A DNA stretch of 64,000 nt from Cytobacillus gottheilii (GCF_900166665.1 NZ_LT800494.1:856927-920926); one strand, 5' to 3'; numbered from the stretch's first letter, positions 47,711 to 56,311 are shown. Numbers and translations are program-made. Notes: generated from the sequence alone by a model not told the origin.

Positions 47711-47776
47711 GAACTAAAATAAAATGATTGACATGCACTGCAATACTATGATAATTTTATAATCGTATTTTAGTTC
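47711..47776 (+). promoter_or_regulatory. yuiF promoter flanked by an 11-bp inverted repeat
   Basis: TTGACA (47728) and GATAAT (47750) with a 16-bp spacer form a promoter. GAACTAAAATA (47711-47721) and TATTTTAGTTC (47766-47776) are perfect inverted copies flanking it, with 55 bp between their centres. Confidence 0.6.
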
Positions 47777-47816
47777 TCTACCAATTTATCGTAATAAAGC
47801 AAAAGGGGTTACTATT

Positions 47817-49127
47817 ATGAATTCAGTCATCATTGCTGTATTAATTATGCTATTACTTAGCTTATTCAGAGTAAATGTTGTTCTCGCGTTGATCACAGGT
47901 GCTGTAATCGGAGGCTTAACAGGTGGTCTTAACCTAACTGAAACGATTGAAGTCTTTTCAGGAGGTCTTGGAGGAAGTGCAGAGGTTGCTTTAAGCTATG
48001 CACTGCTTGGCGGATTTGCGGTTGCAATCTCAAGCACAGGTCTTCCGAATGTATTAGTAGACTGGGTGCTGGGTAAGGTAGCTGTGAATGGAGAAGGCCG
48101 AGGAAAAACACTGTCGAAGGCTTTTATGATTTTTGCTATTTTATTAATGGCTTGTATGTCACAAAATGTTATTCCCATTCATATTGCCTTTATACCAATT
48201 TTGATTCCGCCGCTTTTAAAGATTATGAATGAACTGCAAATAGATCGCAGACTGATTGCAGCTGTGCTGACTTTTGGGTTAACTGCTCCGTATATGCTGA
48301 TTCCTGCAGGTTTTGGACAAATCTTTCATGAGATCCTTGCAGAGAATATGAATAATAGCGGACTTGCTATAAATATGAATGATATTCCGATAGCCATGCT
48401 GATTCCTGTAGGCGGGATGGCGGTTGGTTTGGCTATTGCGTTTATATCCTATAGAAAAAATAGAAGCTATTCAGATATTAGTGTTGTCGATCAAGAAAAA
48501 ATCTCTTATCGGAAAAAAGATATCCTTTTCGGACTTGCAGCCATTGCTGCTGCGCTTATTATTCAAATTATGACAGATTCGATGATTATAGGCGCAGTAT
48601 CAGGATTAATTGTACTTTATATTAGTGGTGCTGTTAAGTGGAAGGAAGCTGATCAGCTTTTAACTGATGGCATGAAAATGATGGCCTTTATTGGATTTGT
48701 CATGCTGGCAGCGTTTGGTTTTGCAGAAGTAATGAAGGCGACTGGTGACGTTGAGTCACTCGTTCAGCTTGCGGCAGATGCAGTAGCTGGGAATAAGGCA
48801 ATGGCTGCGTTGCTAATGCTTGTTGTTGGCTTGCTGGTGACGATGGGAATTGGTTCTTCGTTCTCAACCATTCCGATTATAACAACGATTTTTGTTCCGC
48901 TTGCATTAGAACTTGGCTTTAGTCCAATGGCGACGCTCGCACTAGTTGGAACAGCAGCTGCCCTTGGGGATGCAGGTTCACCAGCGTCTGATAGTACACT
49001 TGGACCGACATCCGGCTTAAATGCAGACGGACAGCATAACCACATTTGGGATACATGTGTTCCAACATTTCTTCACTACAATATCCCGCTTATCGCTTTT
49101 GGCTGGATTGCAGCAATGATTCTATAA
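47817..49127 (+). CDS. yuiF: YuiF-type Na+/H+ antiporter-family transporter
   Basis: A 436-residue membrane protein with about 11-12 helices, of the NhaC/ArsB-like (IT superfamily) Na+/H+ antiporter family; B. subtilis YuiF is the closest match and is annotated as an amino-acid transporter. VIPIHIAFIPILIPPL and GDAGSPASDSTLGPTSGL are conserved substrate-region motifs. Substrate unresolved. AAAAGGGG precedes the ATG. Confidence 0.88.
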   Translation: MNSVIIAVLIMLLLSLFRVNVVLALITGAVIGGLTGGLNLTETIEVFSGGLGGSAEVALSYALLGGFAVAISSTGLPNVLVDWVLGKVAVNGEGRGKTLSKAFMIFAILLMACMSQNVIPIHIAFIPILIPPLLKIMNELQIDRRLIAAVLTFGLTAPYMLIPAGFGQIFHEILAENMNNSGLAINMNDIPIAMLIPVGGMAVGLAIAFISYRKNRSYSDISVVDQEKISYRKKDILFGLAAIAAALIIQIMTDSMIIGAVSGLIVLYISGAVKWKEADQLLTDGMKMMAFIGFVMLAAFGFAEVMKATGDVESLVQLAADAVAGNKAMAALLMLVVGLLVTMGIGSSFSTIPIITTIFVPLALELGFSPMATLALVGTAAALGDAGSPASDSTLGPTSGLNADGQHNHIWDTCVPTFLHYNIPLIAFGWIAAMIL

Positions 49128-49133
49128 ATGAGA

Positions 49134-49162
49134 GAGTGTCCATTTGCTTGGACACTTTTTTT
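49134..49162 (+). terminator. Terminator after yuiF
   Basis: AGTGTCCA pairs with TGGACACT, followed by a T-run. Confidence 0.9.
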
Positions 49163-49244
49163 ATATAAAGCACAATGCATGAAACTGCTGTTAATTGAAT
49201 TTTATGAAAATAATTCGGTAAAATAAACCTAAGGAGGTGCAAGC

Positions 49245-49403
49245 ATGTCATTGTGGTTAGTGCTTTTATGTACATCAGGTGTATTACTAACTGTGGGGTT
49301 TGCTATTGATACTCACCATAAAATGAACAACCGTAAAATTGATTATGCTCAATTAAGTCTAAAAACAAAGAAAAATTTTGGTGTAAGCAGTTACTTTATG
49401 TAG
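49245..49403 (+). CDS. 52-residue single-helix membrane protein
   Basis: A short gene with a strong AAGGAGGTG 6 bases before the ATG and its own terminator. It starts MSLWLVLLCTSGVLLTVGFA (one hydrophobic helix), followed by a hydrophilic tail with DTHHKMNNRKIDYAQLSLK. The own ribosome site and terminator make it a credible gene; I do not recognise a family. Confidence 0.72.
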   Translation: MSLWLVLLCTSGVLLTVGFAIDTHHKMNNRKIDYAQLSLKTKKNFGVSSYFM

Positions 49404-49408
49404 GGGCA

Positions 49409-49453
49409 TAAAGATAGCCTATTGAAACGGTTTTCAATATGGCTATTTTTTTC
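49409..49453 (+). terminator. Terminator after the 52-residue protein gene
   Basis: GATAGCCTATTGAAA pairs with TTTTCAATATGGCTAT, followed by a T-run. Confidence 0.88.
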
Positions 49454-49637
49454 TGCTGAAAAGCAAAAATTTACTTATACAATACTTATTAGGGTAATAG
49501 AAGGTTATGATAAAAGAAAACGATTATTTTCAGGTGCTTTTAATGTGATTTTCATTAATTGAAGCAGTTTGCTGTCTAATGACTGGAAAATTTAACGAAT
49601 ATATAAAACTTATAAAAACAACAAAGGAGAGGTTCAT

Positions 49638-50231
49638 ATGTACTTCGGAAAAATAAAAGAACATACTTCCTCCAGAGTTCCGCCGAATCAGAATGTCACA
49701 ACGACTTTTCCGGTTCTTCACCATGGCAATGTTCCTTATTACTCTGATATGAATCAATGGTCACTGCAGATCTTCGGAGAAGTACACTCGCCTATAACAT
49801 TAGGATATGATGAAGTATTAAAGCTGGAGCAGAAAGAGTATCAAAATGACATTCATTGTGTCACGGGCTGGTCGAAGCTTGATACGGTATGGACAGGTAT
49901 ATCCTGCAGGTCTATTGCACAGCGTGTAAAAGTAAAAGAGAGTGCTCGTTATGTCATATTACATGCGGAGGAGGATTGGAGCACGAATATCCCGATTGAG
50001 GATTTTATGAAAGAAAGCAGTTTGCTTGCTCATTCCTATAACCATGAAAAGCTGACTCCTGAGCATGGTTTTCCATTGCGTGCTGTTTTTCCGCATCTGT
50101 ATTTTTGGAAAAGTGCAAAGTGGCTAAGAGGCATTGAATTTTCAGCAGTGGATACACCGGGCTTTTGGGAAAGAAACGGCTATCATAATTATGGTGACCC
50201 ATTTAAGGAGCAGCGCTTTACATGGGATTGA
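49638..50231 (+). CDS. yuiH: Molybdopterin-binding oxidoreductase YuiH
   Basis: A 197-residue protein with the sulfite-oxidase-type molybdopterin domain. The molybdenum-ligand Cys is in DIHCVTGWSK, and HGFPLRAVFPHLYFWKSAKW follows as in the MsrP/sulfite oxidase family. No signal peptide, so cytosolic. AAAGGAGAGG precedes the ATG. Matches B. subtilis yuiH near yuiF. Confidence 0.88.
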   Translation: MYFGKIKEHTSSRVPPNQNVTTTFPVLHHGNVPYYSDMNQWSLQIFGEVHSPITLGYDEVLKLEQKEYQNDIHCVTGWSKLDTVWTGISCRSIAQRVKVKESARYVILHAEEDWSTNIPIEDFMKESSLLAHSYNHEKLTPEHGFPLRAVFPHLYFWKSAKWLRGIEFSAVDTPGFWERNGYHNYGDPFKEQRFTWD

Positions 50232-50248
50232 CGGAATTTCATTAAATT

Positions 50249-50306
50249 ACTTGAATTCACTTAAGAAATAACTTAAAATTAACGTGAAATACTTACAATT
50301 ACTTAA
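50249..50306 (+). promoter_or_regulatory. Phased ACTTAA-like direct repeats upstream of the DeoR gene
   Basis: ACTTRA/ACTTAC motifs start at 50249, 50259, 50271, 50291 and 50301, mostly one or two helical turns apart. They end 16 bases before the regulator start, the position of an autoregulatory operator. Confidence 0.5.
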
Positions 50307-50321
50307 AAAGTAGCTGATCAA

Positions 50322-51077
50322 ATGTACCAAGAAGAACGAATTATTCGGATCATGCATTATTTAAAGGAAAACAACTCGATTTCTATTGATCAAATTTGCC
50401 ATCTTTTTGATGTCTCACGTGATACCGCACGAAGGGACCTTGTTAGACTTGAAGAGGACCGTGTGATTATTCGAACCCGAGGCGGTGCGATTTTGCCGTC
50501 ATCTCATCATGAAATAAAAAATTATGAGAAAAGGCTGGTTACGGTATCAAAAGAAAAGAAGACTATCGGCAAAAGGGCAGCTTCGCTTATTGGTGAAGGA
50601 GATAAAGTGATATTGGATGCATCGACAACGGTTCAGTCCTGTGCCGAACAGTTGAATGATATTTCCTGTACGATCATTACAAATTCCATCAATGAGGCTG
50701 AAATCTTATCTCATCTTAAGCAAGTGGATATTATTCTGCTTGGAGGCATGCTTCATAAGGAGCATCGTTTCTTGTATGGTTCTTCTGTGATTGAAAAGCT
50801 CAGCCATTATCGTGTTGATCGTGCTTTTATCGGCGTTGTTGGTGTTTCTGAAGCTGGAATTACTTTGGCGCATGAAGAAGATGGTATGGTGAAAAGGAAA
50901 ATGATTCAGCAGGCGAGTCAGACCATCGTTTTAGCCGACCATACAAAGCTTGGGGTTACCGACTTTTTCTGTATAGCCGGTCTGGATGAGATTGATTTGC
51001 TGATTACAGATCAGATGCCAGATCATGAATTTGTAAAATTGTTAGAGCGATTTAATGTGGAGCTTCTTATCGCATAG
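50322..51077 (+). CDS. DeoR/GlpR-family transcriptional regulator
   Basis: A 251-residue repressor-type protein. N-terminal helix-turn-helix RIMHYLKENNSISIDQICHL with DVSRDTARRDL, then a sugar-phosphate isomerase-like sensor domain (ILDASTTVQSCAEQL, GVVGVSEAGITLAHEE). Sensor ligands are usually sugar phosphates. The ribosome site is weak. No sugar genes are adjacent; phased direct repeats upstream suggest autoregulation. Confidence 0.9.
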   Translation: MYQEERIIRIMHYLKENNSISIDQICHLFDVSRDTARRDLVRLEEDRVIIRTRGGAILPSSHHEIKNYEKRLVTVSKEKKTIGKRAASLIGEGDKVILDASTTVQSCAEQLNDISCTIITNSINEAEILSHLKQVDIILLGGMLHKEHRFLYGSSVIEKLSHYRVDRAFIGVVGVSEAGITLAHEEDGMVKRKMIQQASQTIVLADHTKLGVTDFFCIAGLDEIDLLITDQMPDHEFVKLLERFNVELLIA

Positions 51078-51139
51078 TGATGATCGGCGTAACCTATTCA
51101 ATTAGGGCGTGACAGATTGTCTTATGTTATCCACTTTAA

Positions 51140-51175
51140 ATAAAAGCGTTACAGCAGAAGCTGTAACGCTATTTA
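51140..51175. terminator. Bidirectional terminator between the DeoR gene and racA
   Basis: AGCGTTACAGC pairs with GCTGTAACGCT; the minus-strand side continues TTTTATTT. Confidence 0.85.
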
Positions 51176-51182
51176 GCTTTTT

Positions 51183-51707
51183 CTAACCAAAAAGCATGGT
51201 GAAAAAGCTTTTTCTTTTTAATTTTTTCTGTGGTTTCTCCTGATCTAAAAGCAGGAGTGTATCCTGGGGAGTTGGCGGGATATTCTGCAGAGTGCTGGCT
51301 GTGGCTTCAAGGGCAGACATTCGTTCGTTGAGTGACGTAATTTGTTTTTGCAATTCTTCCATTTCTTGACGATGCTGTAAAAGCTGATAGGACACAACAT
51401 CATCTGCTTTACGATTAATTCGGAGCTCCAATTCGTCTATTCTCTTAAGAAGCTGAATCGTGCGGGGATCGTTTTCTTCTTTCTTCACAATGCCATTTCT
51501 TCGTTGTTTGCTCGTTACGCTAATTTCCTGGAGATTCTTTCCTGCCTGCAGCTGTTCATGGACTTGCGTCAATAATGCAACATCATCTTCGGAGAACGAA
51601 TAATGCCCTAATTCATTGCGTTTCATCTGCAGATCAAGCTGTTTCACCCAGCGCTGAACTGTACTTTTTGATACATTAAGCAACCTGGCGACTTTTGTTG
51701 TATTCAT
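51183..51707 (-). CDS. racA: Chromosome-anchoring protein RacA
   Basis: A 174-residue MerR-like helix-turn-helix protein (MNTTKVARLLNVSKSTVQRW, KRNELGHYSFSEDD) with a central coiled coil and a basic tail (KKLKRKSFFTMLFG). It matches B. subtilis RacA, which binds origin-proximal DNA and tethers it to the cell pole during sporulation through DivIVA. ATG 51707 follows AGGAGGG; the open frame is longer upstream. Confidence 0.88.
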   Translation of the reverse strand: MNTTKVARLLNVSKSTVQRWVKQLDLQMKRNELGHYSFSEDDVALLTQVHEQLQAGKNLQEISVTSKQRRNGIVKKEENDPRTIQLLKRIDELELRINRKADDVVSYQLLQHRQEMEELQKQITSLNERMSALEATASTLQNIPPTPQDTLLLLDQEKPQKKLKRKSFFTMLFG

Positions 51708-51835
51708 GAACTTTCCCTCCTTTAATGTATATAAAAATTCAACTTCTCTCTTTTTTTTCCTGTATGGGTGACAAAAGAAGTTCTTATTAGACAAAGAAGG
51801 TGATATTTTAACAATTTTTAGAGGGAAATGTCGTT

Positions 51836-51949
51836 TTATTGATATAAGGAATAAATATATTCTTTAAAAACAAAGGCAGCGAAGCCTAAATAACACATGT
51901 GAGTATGATGAAAATCAAACGCAGTTTCGTAGGTTAAAACAGCTGTCAC
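51836..51949 (-). CDS. Candidate 37-residue protein between phaC and racA
   Basis: A GTG-started frame with an AGAGGAGG 8 bases upstream. The product, MTAVLTYETAFDFHHTHMCY then an aromatic YLGFAAFVFKEYIYSLYQ, has no recognised family. It follows phaC on the same strand within 50 bases. The strong ribosome site is the main support. Confidence 0.35.
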   Translation of the reverse strand: MTAVLTYETAFDFHHTHMCYLGFAAFVFKEYIYSLYQ

Positions 51950-51995
51950 TTACACTACCTCCTCTCAGAGATATTTTTTGGAAAGCCGAATTAGC

Positions 51996-53036
51996 CTATC
52001 TGATCGGATTTGAGCGAACCGATAACCAGCTGCTTAAAAATTCCTGCACTTCTCTATTTGTTGCAAGTGTGGCATGTCCGCCTTTCAGGGCAAAAAAAGT
52101 TTTGTCTTTGCTGGAGACGAGATCCATAACCGGCTGAACTTGCTCCTTGGGCACCATGCGATCAACATTTGATCCAACAGCAAGCAGATTTGCATTTATA
52201 TTGGATAAATTGACAAGGTTCCCATCGATTGATAATGTTCCATTCATTAATCCATTTTCAATTCCTAGAGTCTGAATCATCTGTTTTAATGCTGCACCTG
52301 AAAAAGGAATATGTGAATCAGCCCAAAAATTAAACCTTTTCCATTTTAGTGCATACTCTTCATCATGACTTTTTCTTAATAATGATAAATAAGGAGTTGC
52401 ATAGACTGGTGAGGCAAAGACCCTAACCCCAGCTTTCATTAATGGAGAGGGGATAACTCCCACCGTATCTAAAATAGAATCTAAATCCAGTTCTCCTTCT
52501 CGCAGACTATTTTGCCACTCATCAAAAATAGGAAAATAGGAAAAATCAATAGGAGCAACAGCAAGGATCAGATTCTGGATCGGTTCGTCAGCTATTGCAG
52601 CATAGATAGAAGCAAATGTGCCGCCCATGCAAAAGCCAATGATGGTAATCTGTGAAGCACCACTATGAATTAAGGCACGCTGCACACCTTTTTTAATATA
52701 GCGAAGAATATAATCATCCATGGTATGATCTTTATCCGCGTAAGTTGGAATCCCGAAATCCAGTAAATAAATGTCATAGCCCTGTTCGTTTAAAAATTGA
52801 ATCAAGCTATATCCTGGACCTAAATCCAAAATAAAAGGCTGGTTGAGCAGTGAGTATATAAAATATAACGGCGTATCATATTTTTTTTTCTGTGCTGGAT
52901 AGTACCAGAGAACGGATTTATTTTTTCTCCAAACAGCTTGTCTTGGAGTTAGACCAACTTCAGGAGCTGGACTATTGATTGTGTTAAAGACATTAGTCAA
53001 TCTGTTAGTAAGGAGGTTATCCATTTCAGAAGCCAT
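51996..53036 (-). CDS. phaC: Polyhydroxyalkanoate synthase subunit PhaC (class III/IV)
   Basis: A 346-residue alpha/beta-hydrolase-fold synthase that polymerises (R)-3-hydroxyacyl-CoA into PHA granules. The catalytic triad is complete: Cys136 in GFCMGGT, Asp292 in SNVDRMVP and His321 in KGGHATL. The size is that of class III/IV PhaC, which needs a PhaE or PhaR partner. Its start lies one base after the stop of the upstream small subunit, so they are coupled. Confidence 0.92.
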   Translation of the reverse strand: MASEMDNLLTNRLTNVFNTINSPAPEVGLTPRQAVWRKNKSVLWYYPAQKKKYDTPLYFIYSLLNQPFILDLGPGYSLIQFLNEQGYDIYLLDFGIPTYADKDHTMDDYILRYIKKGVQRALIHSGASQITIIGFCMGGTFASIYAAIADEPIQNLILAVAPIDFSYFPIFDEWQNSLREGELDLDSILDTVGVIPSPLMKAGVRVFASPVYATPYLSLLRKSHDEEYALKWKRFNFWADSHIPFSGAALKQMIQTLGIENGLMNGTLSIDGNLVNLSNINANLLAVGSNVDRMVPKEQVQPVMDLVSSKDKTFFALKGGHATLATNREVQEFLSSWLSVRSNPIR

Positions 53037-53037
53037 G

Positions 53038-53394
53038 TTAACGGTTATCCCTTTGTGTTGGAGTAGCTGTTACGATCTCTGCCTGCAAATCCTGGATGGC
53101 ATTCGTTAAGGAGATCATTTGCTCTTCAAGATTATCAATTTTTTCCTCAGACTGAACAACCAGGTTTGTTGCATTTGCCAAATCATTTTTAGTAGGAAAG
53201 TTAAATGGAACAGAAAGCATTTCCACCGTATTTTGGAGGCTGCTCATTCCTTTTGCCATCCCATTTGCACGCTGTGAGGCAAAATTCACAAATGCAGGTT
53301 TATTTAAGTGGTTCTGAATAGAGCGATTGACCATTTGTTCAACTTGAAAACCTGATCTTGTTAATATGTTAAAAAACTGTTGAGTAATATCCAT
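53038..53394 (-). CDS. phaR: PhaR/PhaE-like small subunit of PHA synthase
   Basis: A 118-residue helical protein ending in NFPTKNDLANATNLVV and QSEEKIDNLEEQMISL, the conserved C-terminal pattern of class III/IV PHA synthase partner subunits. It is shorter than B. megaterium PhaR (about 200 residues), lacking part of the N-terminal region. It sits directly before phaC. The symbol is assigned by position and this pattern, not by full-length match. Confidence 0.65.
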   Translation of the reverse strand: MDITQQFFNILTRSGFQVEQMVNRSIQNHLNKPAFVNFASQRANGMAKGMSSLQNTVEMLSVPFNFPTKNDLANATNLVVQSEEKIDNLEEQMISLTNAIQDLQAEIVTATPTQRDNR

Positions 53395-53440
53395 TTCGTT
53401 TTATTCCTTTCTATTGTTAATTGTTTTAGCACACATTTTT

Positions 53441-54217
53441 TTACAGAGATGCTGTTAGGCCGCCATCCATGACCATGACTTGCCCTGTCATGTAATCAGA
53501 TGCTTGGGAGGATAAAAAGAGAGCAGCCCCCTTAAGGTCCTTATCATCTCCAAAACGAGCAGCCGGAATTTTTCTTAAGATACCAGGTTTAGCATGCTCC
53601 ATTGCAGCGGTGATTTTTGTCGGGAAAAGGCCAGGAGAAAGGGCATTTACTTGTATATTAAAGGGTGCAAGCTTAACAGCTAAGTCCTTTGTTAAAGAAA
53701 TGACAGCTCCTTTGCTCGTACTATAGGCAATCGCATCTAAGAATACTGCCGGTGCTCCGTACATGCCTGTAACGGAAGTAATGTTAATGATTTTTCCTGA
53801 CCCCTGCTGCTTCATAATCGTCGCTGCTGCTTGTGAGAATAAAAATGTTCCATTCACATTGACATCCATGACCTTTTGCCATTGATCCTCTTGTAATGTG
53901 AGAGCATCGCCAATCCAAGAAGCACCGCTGTTGTTGATCAGAATGTCTAATGTATCAAACTGCTGAATCGTTTCTTTCACGACCTGATGTATTTCTTCTG
54001 CATTTCTGATATCACAGGCTAAGGCTATGGCTTTTACGTTATAAAGCTCTTGTATTTCTTCACAGGTCTTTTCACATTGCTCCAGCTTTCGAGAGCAAAT
54101 GACGATATTAGCGCCAGCTTCTGCAAGTGCATGAGCCATTTGCCTCCCAAGACCTCTTCCGCCGCCAGTGACAATGGCTGTTTTTCCTTTTAAATCAAAT
54201 AAATCAGGTAATTTCAA
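53441..54217 (-). CDS. SDR-family reductase, probable PhaB-type acetoacetyl-CoA reductase
   Basis: A 258-residue short-chain dehydrogenase. Cofactor motif TGGGRGLGRQ, NNSG after strand 4, catalytic YSTSKG and LSPGLFPT. In this operon (SDR, PhaR-like, PhaC) it probably supplies (R)-3-hydroxyacyl-CoA, but it also resembles gluconate 5-dehydrogenase-type SDRs. I choose TTG 54217 with GAGGGAAGGTG upstream; the frame extends 10 codons to a GTG. Confidence 0.85.
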   Translation of the reverse strand: MKLPDLFDLKGKTAIVTGGGRGLGRQMAHALAEAGANIVICSRKLEQCEKTCEEIQELYNVKAIALACDIRNAEEIHQVVKETIQQFDTLDILINNSGASWIGDALTLQEDQWQKVMDVNVNGTFLFSQAAATIMKQQGSGKIINITSVTGMYGAPAVFLDAIAYSTSKGAVISLTKDLAVKLAPFNIQVNALSPGLFPTKITAAMEHAKPGILRKIPAARFGDDKDLKGAALFLSSQASDYMTGQVMVMDGGLTASL

Positions 54218-54263
54218 TTCGATGACACCTTCCCTCTTAATCGTCACTTGTACGTGAAATGTC

Positions 54264-54310
54264 AGCTAAACGTAACACTTGATGTGGCTGTTCATCATAT
54301 TTCGTTTAGC
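54264..54310 (-). promoter_or_regulatory. Inverted repeat upstream of the PHA operon
   Basis: GCTAAACG (54265) and CGTTTAGC (54303) are perfect inverted copies 38 bp apart. They lie in the divergent region between the SDR gene and the gene at 54383 and may bind a regulator. Confidence 0.35.
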
Positions 54311-54382
54311 CTAACAAAAGTGATCAGATTGCCACTTTTCTTATATCATATAGACAAGCATGGGTGATGGTGCTCAAATTGT

Positions 54383-54715
54383 GTGATTTGCCTGCTGCCT
54401 GTTTTAGTGAAGTATAAGAATAATGCAGAATGGTTAGATAGGATAAGAGAAGGAGTGAGAGATGTGCAAAATGATGAAGTGTATTTTGAGCAGGTCTTTA
54501 CGTTTGCAGGTCATGCTCCCTTATATGAGAGGATCGGAAGCAAACTGTGGATTTATCAAAACTGGAGTGAGGAGGAATTGCACATTTTAGAGCTTTTCCT
54601 GCAGGTATACGGGTTTGATGAAGAGCAGACATTGTTAACAGATGATTTCCTCTATCATTTTCGGATTTTCAAGAATATGCACCAATATCACGATATGTCA
54701 CGATACCATTTTTAA
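54383..54715 (+). CDS. Hypothetical protein
   Basis: A 110-residue, mainly helical, acidic protein (WLDRIREGVRDVQNDEVYFEQ, YERIGSKLWIYQNWSEEELH). No signal peptide, no motif. The start is uncertain: GTG at 54383 lacks a clear ribosome site, and a later GTG at 54410 is possible. Not assigned to a family. It has a terminator directly after its stop. Confidence 0.6.
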   Translation: MICLLPVLVKYKNNAEWLDRIREGVRDVQNDEVYFEQVFTFAGHAPLYERIGSKLWIYQNWSEEELHILELFLQVYGFDEEQTLLTDDFLYHFRIFKNMHQYHDMSRYHF

Positions 54716-54757
54716 GGTAAAAGGTGAGGTCCCAATCTAGGGAACCTCACCTTTTGT
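54716..54757 (+). terminator. Terminator after 54383 gene
   Basis: AAAAGGTGAGGTCCC pairs with GGGAACCTCACCTTTT (one bulge), ending in a T-run. It also faces the convergent symporter gene. Confidence 0.88.
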
Positions 54758-54768
54758 ATACTCTCTAA

Positions 54769-56166
54769 TTATTTTACGGTCTTATTATAATGATTAGCAA
54801 AGAAATCCTCTGTATCTGCGACAATCACTTTTCTTAAAAGAATCAATCCAATTAAGTTTGGAATCATCATTAAAGCGTTCGCCATATCAGCAAAAGCCCA
54901 TACAGTTGTTAAGTTTGCTGCAGCGCCAATTCCGCAGGCTAAAATATAGATCGCTCTGTAGCTCATAATGCCTTTTGTGCCCACGATATACTCAAAGCAC
55001 TTTTCGCCATACACATACCACCCGACAATAGTCGAAAAGCCAAAGAAAATAACAGAGAAGGCAACAATATATTCTCCAGCTGTTCCTAATACAGAGGCGA
55101 ATGCTGCACTTGTAAGCGCCCCGCCTTCTAAAGCAGGATCATGTGCAACGCCAGAAAGCAATCCGCCGGTTGTATCCCAGAAGCCTGTAATAATAAGAAC
55201 AAGTCCTGTCATTGTACAGACAATGATTGTCACGATAAACGTTCCTGTCATGGCAACTAACGCTTGTTTCACTGGATGATCGGTTTTCGCATTACCAGCA
55301 ATTAGTGCTGCAGTTCCCAATCCAGCTTCATTTGAAAAGATCCCGCGGGCAACACCATTTTTTATGGCATCCATTACTAGAATACCTGCGAATCCGCCTG
55401 CAGCGGCGACGGGGTTAAAAGCATAGTGAAAAATGGTTTCAAATGCAGGGAGGATTTGATCATAGTTTAAGATAAGTATGAGCAATGATCCGCAAATATA
55501 TAAAATGGCCATAATTGGAACAAAGAAGCTTGCTACTGTACTTATCCTTTGAATACCGCCAAACACAATCAGTGCGGTTAATGCAGCTAGAATAACACCA
55601 GTCACAATTTCATTTACACCAAAGGAATCCTTCATCACAGAAGCAATTGTATTTGATTGGACACTATTTCCTATTCCAAATGCTGCAAAAGCGCCGAAAA
55701 TAGCAAATAAAATGGCGAGCCATTTATACTTTCTGCCTAATCCGTATTCGATATAATACATCGGTCCACTTGAATATTCGCCATTTGTATTCTTCTTGCG
55801 GTATTTCATCGCCAGAAGGGCTTCAGCATATTTTGTGGCCATGCCCAATAAGCCTACAATCCACATCCAAAAAATAGCTCCAGGTCCACCGAGCGTTATT
55901 GCAGTTGCGATCCCAGCAATATTTCCGTTACCAATAGTAGCAGCAAGACCGGTCATTAAGGCTTTAAAATTACTGACATCACCTTCAGAGTCAACCGTGG
56001 CTCTTCCTTCTTTCGTAAAACCGAGCTTAAATGCATATTTTAACCTTGTGAATTGAATTCCTTTTAGCATTAATGTGAGAAGTACACCAGTGCCAAATAA
56101 TAATAGCAGGCTTGGTGTTCCCCATAGAACACTGTTTATTTCATTTAGTACTTCTAGAATATCCAA
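54769..56166 (-). CDS. Alanine/glycine:cation symporter (AGCS family)
   Basis: A 465-residue transporter with about 11-12 helices of the AGCS (AlsT/DagA) family. TGLAATIGNGNIAGIATAI and SNEAGLGTAALIAGNA are the family motifs. Na+- or H+-coupled uptake of alanine or glycine is expected, which fits the neighbouring alanine regulator AdeR and alanine dehydrogenase. I choose TTG 56166 (LDILEVLNEI) with AAAGGGG upstream; the frame is open 32 codons further. Confidence 0.9.
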   Translation of the reverse strand: MDILEVLNEINSVLWGTPSLLLLFGTGVLLTLMLKGIQFTRLKYAFKLGFTKEGRATVDSEGDVSNFKALMTGLAATIGNGNIAGIATAITLGGPGAIFWMWIVGLLGMATKYAEALLAMKYRKKNTNGEYSSGPMYYIEYGLGRKYKWLAILFAIFGAFAAFGIGNSVQSNTIASVMKDSFGVNEIVTGVILAALTALIVFGGIQRISTVASFFVPIMAILYICGSLLILILNYDQILPAFETIFHYAFNPVAAAGGFAGILVMDAIKNGVARGIFSNEAGLGTAALIAGNAKTDHPVKQALVAMTGTFIVTIIVCTMTGLVLIITGFWDTTGGLLSGVAHDPALEGGALTSAAFASVLGTAGEYIVAFSVIFFGFSTIVGWYVYGEKCFEYIVGTKGIMSYRAIYILACGIGAAANLTTVWAFADMANALMMIPNLIGLILLRKVIVADTEDFFANHYNKTVK

Positions 56167-56272
56167 GATGCAAACCCCTTTCGATTGTAAAGCAGCCATT
56201 CCGCAGGCAAACAGTGTTTTCTTCACGCTGAAATGATAAAGTGCAGTTAGAGTGGATGACATTCATTTTTCT

Positions 56273-56311
56273 ATCTTACAATAGTATTTTGAATATTTTC
56301 TATTGTAAGAT
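56273..56311. promoter_or_regulatory. 12-bp inverted repeat between the symporter and adeR
   Basis: ATCTTACAATAG (56273-56284) and CTATTGTAAGAT (56300-56311) are perfect inverted copies 15 bp apart, in the divergent promoter region. A T-run is absent, so it is more like an operator than a terminator. AdeR is the obvious candidate to bind it. Confidence 0.6.
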
